From Robiginitomaculum sp. (lineage in GTDB: Bacteria > Pseudomonadota > Alphaproteobacteria > Caulobacterales > Maricaulaceae), in NCBI GenBank assembly GCA_002733805.1, contig NVXG01000041.1, forward strand, positions 1-50,501: a stretch of 50,501 nt of DNA, written 5' to 3'. The position numbers and the translations under genes were made by a program. The notes beneath the pieces are model-generated. The model worked only from the letters and a program-made list of their open reading frames with translations. It had not been told where the DNA came from and ran no database searches. Shown here in pieces: positions 15,852 to 25,200 of this stretch (its first letter is position 1; every line of letters starts with the position of its first letter).

Positions 15852-17168
15852 TTGCCCGGCACACCGAATATTATCACACCGAGAAGTGGAACTTTGCACG
15901 GGGAAACCCTGATTTTGCTCCGGTGGATTGCCATTGCTGGACAAACCGTCGCAATTCTCCTGATTGAATTTGGTCTGGATTACCATTTGCCGTTAAAATC
16001 CTGTTTAGCGGTCATTGCGGCCAGCGCGTGGGTCAATGTGTATTTGGGCATGTCTGCACGAAATATCGGGCGTATTTCCAATCGCAGTATTTTTTGGCAG
16101 TTGAATTTTGATCTGGCCCAAATGGGTTTGTTACTTGGCTTGACCGGTGGGTTGAGCAACCCGTTTTTAATGCTGTTTGCGGCCCCCGTAGTGGTTGCGG
16201 TGACTGCCCTGCGCTTCCGCGAAGCGATCATCATGTTTGCGTTTGTCGGAATAATGATCGTGGGTATGGCGCAATTTGGTTTTCCCCTGCCCGCACCGGA
16301 TGGGCAGGTCATTGCGGTCAGTTCTGCAGTGTACCGGACCGGGTTGGCCATCGCGACAATCATCACAATTGCCTTTACCGCCATTTATGTGTGGCGCATT
16401 TCACTGGAGCGCAATCGCATGGCGCAGGCCTTAAGCGCCACCGAAACGGTGTTGGCCAAGGAAACCCGGTTGGCGGCCTTGGGCGGATTGGCCGCTGCCA
16501 CCGCGCATGAATTGGGTACGCCGCTTGGCACCATCCAACTGGTTGCCAAGGAAATAAACCGGGGGCTGGTGGATAATCCAGACTTAAAAGAGGATCTTGA
16601 ATTGATTCTGTCGCAAGCCAAGGCTTGCCGCTTAATTTTACAAAAACTCTCCACTCGCGGGGCTGAAAACGACTTGTTCCACGCACGACATAGCCTATCC
16701 GCCTTGCTCGAAGAAATAACCGCCGCACAACCTCCTTCACAAATTACGCTACACACTTTGGTTAGCTCAAAAGAAACCGGCAACCCGACCCCGGAGCCCA
16801 AATTACAACGCCAACCAGAGATATTACATGCGCTAACCGCATTCGTTGAAAATGCGCTTAGCTTTGCAAAATCTGCTGTGGAAATTACCGGCCGCTGGGA
16901 TGTGGACTGGATCACCATTACCATTTGCGATGATGGACCCGGCTTTGACTCAGCTATTCTGGAACGGCTGGGTGAGCCTTATGTAACCTCGCGTCGCGGC
17001 GGAAATGAACAAGGCGAAGGCGGGCTGGGATTGGGATTTTTCATTTCAAAAACCCTGATTGAACGCACCGGCGGCCAGATTGTTTGTGGAAAAAGTCAAT
17101 CCATGGGCGGCGCCATGGTCCAGATTGTCTGGCCCCGTGCAAAAATTGATCTCAATCTGGCAAGCTGA
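15852..17168 (+). CDS. regB: Redox sensor histidine kinase RegB/PrrB/ActS
   Basis: Inner-membrane kinase that senses respiratory redox state and phosphorylates RegA. About six transmembrane helices occupy residues 20-182. They include GGLSNPF (99-105), close to the quinone-responsive GGLNNPF motif of RegB. The H-box is AHELGTPLG with H219. KACRLILQKLS carries C259, matching the redox-active cysteine of RegB. N334 (ENAL), DDGPGF (360-365) and GGLGLGFF complete the ATPase domain. The TTG start at 15852 has GAAAGG eight bases upstream, and no better start is visible. Neighbours senC (divergent) and regA (downstream) confirm the identity. The promoter region shared with senC is only about 97 bp. 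Confidence 0.93.
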   Translation: MPGTPNIITPRSGTLHGETLILLRWIAIAGQTVAILLIEFGLDYHLPLKSCLAVIAASAWVNVYLGMSARNIGRISNRSIFWQLNFDLAQMGLLLGLTGGLSNPFLMLFAAPVVVAVTALRFREAIIMFAFVGIMIVGMAQFGFPLPAPDGQVIAVSSAVYRTGLAIATIITIAFTAIYVWRISLERNRMAQALSATETVLAKETRLAALGGLAAATAHELGTPLGTIQLVAKEINRGLVDNPDLKEDLELILSQAKACRLILQKLSTRGAENDLFHARHSLSALLEEITAAQPPSQITLHTLVSSKETGNPTPEPKLQRQPEILHALTAFVENALSFAKSAVEITGRWDVDWITITICDDGPGFDSAILERLGEPYVTSRRGGNEQGEGGLGLGFFISKTLIERTGGQIVCGKSQSMGGAMVQIVWPRAKIDLNLAS

Positions 17169-17178
17169 CTTGATGGCA

Positions 17179-17207
17179 TTGTCTGTTGAGCAAACCCACC
17201 CTATGCT
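17179..17207 (+). promoter_or_regulatory. Candidate sigma-70 promoter for regA
   Basis: TTGTCT at 17179-17184 and TATGCT at 17202-17207 with an ideal 17-base spacer lie in the regB-regA gap. Transcription would begin near 17214, which lets regA be made separately from regB and argues against the ATG at 17210 as start. Hexamer matches are 4 of 6 each; found by eye. Confidence 0.4.
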
Positions 17208-17242
17208 AAATGCAACAAGTGTCGAATGAAGGAACAAGTTTG

Positions 17243-17788
17243 GTGACAGAATTTGAAATTCCAGCGGATCATACCTTATTGATACTGGACGACGATGCAC
17301 CGTTTCGCACCCGGCTTGGACGTGCATTGACCGAACGAGGTTTCACCGTCAGCGCTGTGGGCACAGTTGGCGAAGCCAAGGATATTGCCCGGCTCAATCC
17401 ACCAGCTTTTGCAGTGCTGGATATGCGCCTCGATGACGGCAACGGCCTTGATGTGGTTGATGTATTACATTCGCACCGAAGTGACTGCAAAGTCATCATG
17501 TTGACCGGCTATGGCAATATCGCCACTGCGGTTGCTGCCGTAAAAGCTGGCGCAGTTGATTATCTGGCCAAACCGGCAGATGCCGATGATGTGGTCAACG
17601 CATTACTGGCTAAAAAAGATCAAGCCCCGGCCCCACCTGAAAATCCGATGTCAGCCGACCGGGTTCGATGGGAACACATCCAGCGCATCTATGAACTGTG
17701 TGGCCACAATGTATCTGAAACCGCCCGCCGCCTGAACATGCACCGACGTACCTTGCAACGCATATTGGCCAAACGTGCACCGCGATAA
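17243..17788 (+). CDS. regA: Redox response regulator RegA/PrrA/ActR
   Basis: DNA-binding response regulator of the RegB/RegA pair, controlling respiration and other redox-responsive genes. Counting from the GTG at 17243, the receiver domain has acidic residues LILDDDA (15-19 region), phosphoacceptor D60 in VLDMRLDDGNG, T88 in MLTGYGN and K110 in LAKPA. A short Pro-rich linker (PAPPENP) leads to a Fis-type helix-turn-helix (about 143-181) with NVSETARRLNMHRRTLQRIL, nearly invariant in this family. The start is GTG 17243 or TTG 17240, both served by GAAGGAA. The ATG at 17210 lacks a ribosome site and falls before the likely transcription start. A YbjN-like gene follows 15 bases on. Confidence 0.94.
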   Translation: MTEFEIPADHTLLILDDDAPFRTRLGRALTERGFTVSAVGTVGEAKDIARLNPPAFAVLDMRLDDGNGLDVVDVLHSHRSDCKVIMLTGYGNIATAVAAVKAGAVDYLAKPADADDVVNALLAKKDQAPAPPENPMSADRVRWEHIQRIYELCGHNVSETARRLNMHRRTLQRILAKRAPR

Positions 17789-17803
17789 ATCCGGGTTGGT
17801 GTA

Positions 17804-18334
17804 ATGACAGCGCCGCGTCTGTTTTTCGCATTGGCAACCAACGCCCTGCTTTGTCTCAGCGCAATTTCTGCCAGTGCAGAACCCGGTCGAACCAGTCGCT
17901 ATACTCAACAATTATATTCTTCCCTGACCATGCAGGATGCGGGGGAAACCCTCGACTTATTGGGCCTGCCTTATCATGCTGAGGCCGTGAATAGCGGCGG
18001 CGTGGTGGCCAATACCCGCCTGGTGGTGGCCGATGGGTTGGTCTGGTTTATGTACGGATACAATTGCCAGGGCAGGATCGAATCCTGCCCAGAATTGCAA
18101 TTGCGAGCCGTGATCACGCCGGAGCAAACCACCCAGGAACCAAGCTGGGACCTAGATTACTGGAACCGCCAAAATCGCTTTGTGCGCGCCTATCAATCCG
18201 GTTCCGGCAAAGCGGTTATTCTTGAGATGGATATTTATCTGGCCGGCGGCGTTGCCCTGACCAATATCACCGATCAGATATTGTTATGGCGACAATCCTT
18301 ACGCGAGTTTGCTCTTTATTTGAAAATACCATGA
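17804..18334 (+). CDS. Exported YbjN-domain protein
   Basis: A 176-residue protein with a clear signal peptide (1-26, ending ASA) and a YbjN-like alpha-beta domain: a helical start (SLTMQDAGETLDLLGLP), a strand pair around LVVADGLVWFMYGYNC, and a terminal ITDQILLWRQSLREFALYL helix of the kind seen in YbjN family members. A Cys pair (YNCQGRIESC) could form a disulfide in the periplasm. YbjN domains resemble type III secretion chaperones and are called putative sensory regulators, but no biochemical role is fixed. It starts 15 bases after regA and overlaps the phosphatase gene by 4 bases, so these are likely one transcript. Confidence 0.7.
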   Translation: MTAPRLFFALATNALLCLSAISASAEPGRTSRYTQQLYSSLTMQDAGETLDLLGLPYHAEAVNSGGVVANTRLVVADGLVWFMYGYNCQGRIESCPELQLRAVITPEQTTQEPSWDLDYWNRQNRFVRAYQSGSGKAVILEMDIYLAGGVALTNITDQILLWRQSLREFALYLKIP

Positions 18335-18783
18335 CCCGATTGCTGTTTGTCTGTCTTGGCAATATTTGCCGCTCGCCAACCGCCGAGGCGGTGTTTCGTG
18401 GGCGAGCCAAAGCAGCCGGGCATCAGGTCTTGGTCAGCTCTGCTGGCACGATGGACTGGCATGTCGGCAAACACCCGGACCCACGCGCCATCGCGGCCGC
18501 AGCCAAGCGCGGGTACCAAATGTCCCGTTTACAGGCACAAGTTGTGCAGGTTTCAGATTTTTCCGAGTTTGACTATATTTTAGCCATGGATCGACAAAAT
18601 CTTGCAGACTTGGAACAGATATATCCGGGCACTGGCACCCGGCCCCGCCTGTTTTTGGACTATGCAACCCATACCGGCCAATTCGAAGTACCAGACCCGT
18701 ATTATGGCGGGGAAGACGGATTTTCAGAAGTGCTGGATTTGATTGAGGCGGCCAGCGACGGGTTACTCTCAACTTTTGATTAA
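18331..18783 (+). CDS. Low-molecular-weight protein tyrosine phosphatase
   Basis: Cytoplasmic phosphatase of 150 residues, the usual family length. The P-loop VCLGNICRSP at the N-terminus gives the C-X5-R signature (C8 to R14), and the general-acid loop is VPDPYYGGEDGF near residue 120. The Tyr pair after DP is typical of active enzymes. The ATG at 18331 overlaps the YbjN stop (ATGA), and a longer upstream frame is spurious. Bacterial members often act on polysaccharide-export tyrosine kinases or on arginine phosphate; no kinase gene is nearby, so the substrate is unknown. The next gene is a BcsL/CelD-type acyltransferase. Confidence 0.92.
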   Translation: MTRLLFVCLGNICRSPTAEAVFRGRAKAAGHQVLVSSAGTMDWHVGKHPDPRAIAAAAKRGYQMSRLQAQVVQVSDFSEFDYILAMDRQNLADLEQIYPGTGTRPRLFLDYATHTGQFEVPDPYYGGEDGFSEVLDLIEAASDGLLSTFD

Positions 18784-18857
18784 AAAGTAACAATTCAGTA
18801 GTGGCCTTTTGGTACAACATCCCCAACCCGATTGAGCACAAAAACGGGAAACGGGGA

Positions 18858-20003
18858 ATGTTGAGCAAAATTACCATCTGTAGACCGGAGGAACTGGGCG
18901 AAGCAGACCGCAATCGTTGGTCGAACGCGCAAAGCGTACAGCCGGTATGGAACAGCCCATTTTTGCACCCGGAATTTGCCAGAATTGTTGCACGGCGTCG
19001 CGAAGATGTACGGATTTTGATCGCCGAGGATCATCTGACCAATCGGGCTTGGTTCGCCTTTCATCGCTTAAAAAATGGGCTCGCCAGACCGGTCGGTGCC
19101 CCGGTCTCTGACCATCAGGGCATGGTTTCAGAACCGAGGTTTTCAGAAGATTTAACCGAAGTTTTGTTTGAAGCTGGAATCGGTGCGCTACCTTTTTCCT
19201 CGTGGAGTTCTCCCACCAAAGAACTTGAAGCCTTTACCACGCACAGCGAAGATTCGCATATTGTGGACCTGTCCGACGGGCCAGATCAGTACTTTGCCAA
19301 ACAACAGCAACAGCACCATAAATATTTCAAGAAAATGCGCCAACGTGCCCGAGGCGTCATCCGGGATTATTCGACGGCTGAACTTATAGCCGATGTGCTG
19401 GATCAAGATTTGTTGGCGCTGTTGTTTCAATGGAAACACGATCAACACGCCCGGACCCATAGCCTAGATGTTTTGCATATCCCGTGGATCAAAGCCTTGC
19501 TCGAGAACGCCTACGCATCCACCGATCCGGATTTCCGGGCGGTGTTATTTGGGTATCGGATCGGTGGCGAATGGGCGGCCGCCGAGTTGGGTTTGTTGGC
19601 CGGCGGGGTCTATCATTCATGGATCGCCGCCTATGATGAAAAATATTCGCGAGCCTCACCGGGCCTCTTATTATTGCATGGCGTAATCGAACAGGCCGAC
19701 AAATTGGGGATCAAGCAAATTGATCTGGGTCGAGGTCACAGCCACTACAAAAAATACTATGCCAGCTCACTTTTGCCCCTGTATTCGGGTTGCTTGATTG
19801 GTACGGGACGGGCTGCCCGGCATCGCAAGCTGGTGTTTTCACTGTGTGACGGATTTGCCAAATTGCCGCTGGGCAAGCTGGCCCGCCTGCCCGGCCGATT
19901 GGATGGATCGCTCGAATATATCGGGGCCTGTCATCCGGCGCGTGGCGATCAATTTCGAGCCTTCGGCGGTGCCATGGCAAGGGTTTTCAAAAACCAGCCA
20001 TAA
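18858..20003 (+). CDS. GNAT/BcsL (CelD-like) family acyltransferase
   Basis: A 381-residue protein of the CelD/BcsL acetyltransferase group, which contains FemAB-like and GNAT enzymes often tied to polysaccharide or envelope modification. The C-terminal half carries the diagnostic stretch WIAAYDEKYSRASPGLLLLH, then IEQADKLGIKQIDLGRG and HYKKYYAS. The middle has DQYFAKQQQQHHKYFKKMRQRA, the usual acceptor-side helix. There is no signal peptide, so it is cytoplasmic. The ATG at 18858 fits the conserved N-terminus (GGGAAACGGGG upstream); the frame extends back to a GTG at 18801. It is the last gene of the regA-proximal run and ends at a strong terminator. The acyl donor and acceptor are unknown. 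Confidence 0.8.
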   Translation: MLSKITICRPEELGEADRNRWSNAQSVQPVWNSPFLHPEFARIVARRREDVRILIAEDHLTNRAWFAFHRLKNGLARPVGAPVSDHQGMVSEPRFSEDLTEVLFEAGIGALPFSSWSSPTKELEAFTTHSEDSHIVDLSDGPDQYFAKQQQQHHKYFKKMRQRARGVIRDYSTAELIADVLDQDLLALLFQWKHDQHARTHSLDVLHIPWIKALLENAYASTDPDFRAVLFGYRIGGEWAAAELGLLAGGVYHSWIAAYDEKYSRASPGLLLLHGVIEQADKLGIKQIDLGRGHSHYKKYYASSLLPLYSGCLIGTGRAARHRKLVFSLCDGFAKLPLGKLARLPGRLDGSLEYIGACHPARGDQFRAFGGAMARVFKNQP

Positions 20004-20004
20004 A

Positions 20005-20040
20005 AAAACCCCGCTGGCCAAATGCAGCGGGGTTTCTTTT
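20005..20040. terminator. Bidirectional rho-independent terminator
   Basis: CCCCGCTG at 20009-20016 pairs perfectly with CAGCGGGG at 20025-20032 across an 8-base loop. A-rich sequence precedes it and TTTCTTTT follows. It separates the convergent GNAT and M13 peptidase genes and can serve both strands. Confidence 0.95.
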
Positions 20041-20059
20041 CGTTTATGTTGGTTGACGC

Positions 20060-22132
20060 TTACCAGATACGGACCCGTTTTTCCGGAGCCAGATACATGG
20101 CATCGCCTTCCTTGATGTCAAAGGCGGCATACCATTCATCCATATTGCGTACCACGCCATTGGCCCGGTATTCAGACGGTGAGTGTGGATCTGAGGTCAA
20201 TCGGTTGATCAGGTTTTCATCTCGATATTTGCGACGCCAGACTTGCGCCCAAGCCATAAAGAACCGTTGATCGCCGGTATAGCCATCGAGCACCGGGGCT
20301 TCTTTACCGCCGAGCGACAGGTGATAGGCCGCCAACGCAAAGGTCAGACCGCCCAGATCACCAATGTTTTCACCCATGGTAAACTTGCCATTGACGGTGT
20401 GGCCTTCCAGTGGAGAGAACTGGTCATATTGAGCACTCAAGACAGCGGCGCGTTCATCAAACGCTTCGCGGTCGGCATCGGTCCACCAATTGCGCAACTC
20501 GCCATTGCCGTCAGATTTTGATCCCTGATCATCAAACCCATGGCCCATTTCATGGCCAATCACCGCGCCAATGCCGCCATAGTTTACGGCTGGATCAGCG
20601 TTTGGATCAAAGAATGGCGCTTGCAAAATAGCTGCCGGGAAGACGATTTCATTGCGGGTTGGCGAATAATACGCATTCACCGTTTGCGGATTCATGAACC
20701 ATTCGGACTTGTCAATCGGACCACCAAGTTTGGAGATCTGGTCTTGCCAGCCCCAAGCTTGTGCAGCTTTAGCATTGCCCAACAAATCATCCCGGCGGAT
20801 TGGCATGGAAGAATAATCTTTCCAGCGATCCGGATGGCCAATTTTTGGTGTGAACTTGGCCAGTTTTTCGCGAGCCGCAACTTTGGTGTCAGCCGACATC
20901 CAGTCCAGCCCATCAATCCGGTTGCCCAAAGCAGTACGCAGGTTTTCAACCAATTCATCCATTTGACGTTTGGATTCTTTGGGGAAATGTCGCGAGACAT
21001 AAACTTGCCCAACAGCCTCACCCAAGGAGCCGTTGACCACACCAACAGCCCGCTTCCAACGCTCGCGCTGTTCAGGCTGTCCGTTCAGAGTTTTTCCAAA
21101 AAATGCGAAGTTTTCTTCATCAAATGCTTTTGGCAGGCTGGTCGCATTGGCCGAAAGCACATGGAAGGTCAGATATGATTTCCAATCTTCCAGCGAGGTA
21201 TCCGCGAAGATTTTGGCAATGACCGGAAATGCACTTTTTTCTCTGACAACATAAGAAGTTTCAGTCAAACCAGAACTGGCGAAAGCATGGCTCCATGGGT
21301 ATCCCGGCGCAAAGGCTTCCAGTTCTTCCACGGTCATTTTATTATAGGTCAGATCCCGGTTGCGACGCTCTACCTTGTCCCAATGGGCCTCGGCAATTTT
21401 AGTTTCCAACGCCATGATCGCTTCCGCTTTGGCAGCGGCAGCATCAACACTGGCCAAGGTCAGCATATTTTCCATATGCGCCACATACGCGGCACGTATA
21501 GAGACCGAACGCTCATCATCCTTGATGTAGAAATCCCGATCCGGCAGACCCAAGCCTGCATGTAGCAGATAAAAAGCATAGGTATCAGTCTGTTTGCTGT
21601 CGATATTCACAAAGCCACCAAATGGACCATTACTTGGCAAGTCCGGGCGGGACATGATTGCCACGATATCTTCATGAGAAGTTGCAGCGGCAATTGAATC
21701 CAGATCGGCTTGCAATGGAGTAAGGCCAGCAGCCTCCACGGCCGCCTCATCCATAAAGCTGGCATACAGATCACCAATTTTCTGCTCGACAGAGCCTTCG
21801 GCTGCATCGGCTTCGGCTGAATCTTGAATAATCGCCCGGGATTGAGCCTCTGAACGCTCGAACAATACGGTAAATGAGCCGTAATTGGTAAATTCAGCTG
21901 GAATTTCAAATTCATCCAACCATTTACCGTTTACGTGGCGAAAGAAATCATCGCCCACATTGACCGATGGTTTCATTTGATCCAGCTCGATACCCCAGGC
22001 ACCAAGCTCGGCAGCTTTGACTTGGGCGGTTTCAACAACAGGATCGGTTGCCGCTTGTTTGCTTTCGCCAGCCGGGTTACAGGCGGCAAGCAAAGCAATC
22101 ACGGCACTGGCCGCAAAAAGATGTTTCTTCAT
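20060..22132 (-). CDS. M13 family zinc metallopeptidase (PepO/neprilysin-like), lipoprotein
   Basis: Predicted periplasm-facing endopeptidase for small peptides, 690 residues, full length for the family. A lipobox (AVIALLAAC, Cys 18) suggests lipid anchoring. The M13_N domain occupies about 55-430. The catalytic part has NAYYSP (486-491), VIGHEMGH (H527, E528, H531), FDDQGS, and the third ligand in ENIGDLGG (E588), and ends RVRIW, a near-standard M13 terminus. The ATG at 22132 is preceded by AAGGGGAA. It lies downstream of the RND efflux operon on the same strand, separated by a strong hairpin, so it probably has separate control. Confidence 0.94.
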   Translation of the reverse strand: MKKHLFAASAVIALLAACNPAGESKQAATDPVVETAQVKAAELGAWGIELDQMKPSVNVGDDFFRHVNGKWLDEFEIPAEFTNYGSFTVLFERSEAQSRAIIQDSAEADAAEGSVEQKIGDLYASFMDEAAVEAAGLTPLQADLDSIAAATSHEDIVAIMSRPDLPSNGPFGGFVNIDSKQTDTYAFYLLHAGLGLPDRDFYIKDDERSVSIRAAYVAHMENMLTLASVDAAAAKAEAIMALETKIAEAHWDKVERRNRDLTYNKMTVEELEAFAPGYPWSHAFASSGLTETSYVVREKSAFPVIAKIFADTSLEDWKSYLTFHVLSANATSLPKAFDEENFAFFGKTLNGQPEQRERWKRAVGVVNGSLGEAVGQVYVSRHFPKESKRQMDELVENLRTALGNRIDGLDWMSADTKVAAREKLAKFTPKIGHPDRWKDYSSMPIRRDDLLGNAKAAQAWGWQDQISKLGGPIDKSEWFMNPQTVNAYYSPTRNEIVFPAAILQAPFFDPNADPAVNYGGIGAVIGHEMGHGFDDQGSKSDGNGELRNWWTDADREAFDERAAVLSAQYDQFSPLEGHTVNGKFTMGENIGDLGGLTFALAAYHLSLGGKEAPVLDGYTGDQRFFMAWAQVWRRKYRDENLINRLTSDPHSPSEYRANGVVRNMDEWYAAFDIKEGDAMYLAPEKRVRIW

Positions 22133-22172
22133 GTAAATTCCCCTTAAAAGTTTCTAGTTCATGATAAATAGC

Positions 22173-22203
22173 CACGGCGGCACAAACAAGATGTACCGCC
22201 GTG
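22173..22203 (-). terminator. Strong hairpin between the RND gene and the M13 peptidase gene
   Basis: On the minus strand CACGGCGGTACA and TGTGCCGCCGTG form a 12-bp stem with one G-U pair and a 7-base loop. It starts 24 bases past the RND stop codon. No T-tract follows (GCTATTTATC), so it may be a weak terminator, an mRNA 3'-end stabiliser or an attenuator rather than a standard intrinsic terminator. Confidence 0.55.
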
Positions 22204-22226
22204 AACAAGATTACAGTTTGGTTAGA

Positions 22227-25200
22227 TTATTCTGCCGGTTCAGGAATATAGGCATCCACGTCTTCGTTTGGATCAAAGTTATCCAGACTTTCGCCAAACC
22301 GGTGTTGCGGTACGCCGGTCCACAGAAAGACAAAATACCTGCGAACATCGGCACCGATCGCATACAGGGACGGTACCAGGAACAAGGTAACGAACAAGGC
22401 GAACAGAACACCAAAGGCCAACGCCAGTGCAACCGGGATCAGGAAGGCCGCTTGAATGGATTTTTCCATCATCAGAGGCAACAGACCGACAAATGTGGTG
22501 AGCGAGGTCAGCAGAATCGGTCTGAACCGTTCAACCCCGGCCTCGACCAGCGCCTTGGCACCGCCCATGCCGGTGGCTCGCAATCGGTGCACATAATCAA
22601 TCAGTACCAGATTATCATTCACCGCCACCCCGGCCGCCGCCATCAGCCCCATGAATGAGAACAAAGTCATGTTCACACCAAAGATCAAATGTCCAACCAC
22701 AGCCCCAGTAAAGCAGAACGGGATCGCGGCTAGCAAGATCAGCAATGGCTCTCCATAGGAACGGAACGCCACGGCAACCAAAATATAGGCCACGCCGATG
22801 GCGATCAGTGACAGGATCAAAATCTCTGACATGAACTCAGCCTGACCCTGGGCTCGACCAATATTACCCCGGCGTACATTTGGGTGCTTGGCATCAAAGT
22901 CGTCAAAGAAGGTTTCTCGCAAATCTTTGCGAACTTCATCAATCCGTTCCGTCACAACTTCAGCCGAGACAATAATCGCCCGTTGACGCTCCCGGCGTAA
23001 AATGCGGTTGATCCCCGGCTCAAAGGTAAGGTCAGCCACCGAATAGAGCGGTAATTCGCGACCATCAACCGTGCGAATACGCATGTTTTTCAGGTAATCC
23101 AGCGACTCACGGTCTTTTTGCGGATAGCGCACAAAAACTCGTACGTCTTCACCGTCACGCGGCAAACGCTGCACTTCAACACCGTAGAATCCCTGGCGAA
23201 CCTGTCCAGCAACATCGGCAATGGTAATGCCAAGTGTTTCAGCGCCCGGTTTCAGCTTGAAGCGGATCTCTTCGGACGCTGACTGGCTGTCATTGACCAC
23301 ATTGAACACGCCGTCATAAGAACCCAGTTGCATCATCAGATCTTCCGCCGCAACTTTTAAATCTTCCATACTGACCGAGTTCAACACGTACTGGATCGGT
23401 GGATCACTGTTTTCGTTTTTATATTCAACAGAAATGGTTTGAGCATCGGGCACTTTGCCGATCAACTCACGTAGTCGTTCGGCGGTTTCCTTGGCAGTCA
23501 TGGAACGTTTTTCGGCACCGACCAATTTCACCAAGGCCAGAATATTATTTTCCCGCGCCCTCGTGTACCAATTCTCAATCAACTCTCCTTCGTCGGCATT
23601 TACTTCGGCTTCAAGTATTTTTTCAGCGGCCTGAATTTGGGCCAAAACTTCCAAGGAGCGTGAATAAGGCGTACCCTCCGGCAACTCAACTGTGATTTCA
23701 ATCTGGTCGCTTTCGGTTTCTGGCATGAACGTAAAGCGGACAATGCCTTGGGCCATCAAACCAACGGACATGATACCCATGGCAACAAAGGTTGTCGCGG
23801 TAATATACCTATGCTGAACCGTCCAAGCCATAAAGGGCCGATAGACCGTATGAGCGAATCGCACGATGCTACCTGCCAGATTTTCCTGAAATTTAGCCAA
23901 GCGACTTTCCGCTTTCATTGGCTTCAAATGGGCCAAGTGAGCCGGCAGGATCAACAGAGACTCAACCAACGAGAAGGCTAGCGCCAGAATCACTACCAGC
24001 GAAATCGACCGGGTAAATTCTCGGGTTGAACCGGATAAAAACATCCACGGTGCAAAGAAAATCATGGTGGTCAGCACCGCAAAAATCACCGGTTTAATCA
24101 CCATCTTGGTGCCAGCGATCGCAGCTTTGGGACCAAATCGGTCATGTTCGTTTTCCCGATGGATAGCTTCGCCGACAATGATGGCATCATCTACAATCAC
24201 TCCGATCACCAGCAAAAAGGCAAACGTGGAAATCATTGAGAACGAAACACCGTTCATCGGCAAAAAGGCCAAGCCGCCAGCAAATGCCGTACCAATTCCA
24301 ATGGCAACCCAAAATGCAATAGCCGGACGCAAGAACAAGAATAACGTTGCAACCACCAATAACAACCCGGACAAAAAGTTACTCAAAATCGTGTTGATCC
24401 GATCAGAAAACACTTCCGAAGTGTCTTCCCACAACGTCATGCTGACACCTGGCGGAAGATCCGGTTTGGCTTTTTCCATGTATTTCTTGACTTCTTTGGA
24501 CATGGCAACCACATCCATATTTGGGCCAGAAATAATGTTGAGCAAAATTGTGCGTTCACCGTTCATGGTGGCCAACAGGTTCACATTGGTAAACCCATCA
24601 ATAACGTTGGCCACATCACCGACCCGAATGGTCGCGCCACCAGGGGTTTGCCGCACAATAATTTCCTCAAAATCCGCTTGGCTATCGGCCAATTGCCGCG
24701 TCCGCAATTGCATGTCACCTACGGCGGTTCGTACATTGCCCGACGATAAGTTGACCGAAGTTCCCCGGATAGCATTGGCCACATCGGAAAAGGTCAAACC
24801 ATATTGCCGCAAAGAATCTTCGGATACTTCGATCGAAACCTCTTCATTGCGAACCCCGAACAGGCGCACAGAAGGCACATGATTTAACAAAGCCAGTTCT
24901 CGCCGCATTTTCTCAGCATGGCGCTTCAGGACACGCTCATCCACATCGCCGGATATGGCAATTCGCATGACTTCCTGATCATTAGCAAAAGGGGTGATCT
25001 GCACTTCTTCCGCCGCAGCCGGGAAGGTTGGAATCGTATCTACCTCGCGTTTGACTTCGGCCAAAAAGGCATCTTTGTCTAAAGTTTGCTCGCCAATTAC
25101 CCAAATCGTACCCACGTTTTCACGAGACATGGACCATAGCTTGTCCACGCCCTTGACCCGGCCAATCGCTTCTTCCAGTCGAACTGTGATTTGTTCCTCA

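Noticed and set aside
24064..24882. Long plus-strand frame (272 codons) inside the RND permease gene
   Set aside because: Antisense to a complete RND gene with all motifs, and of low-complexity composition; a codon-bias shadow.
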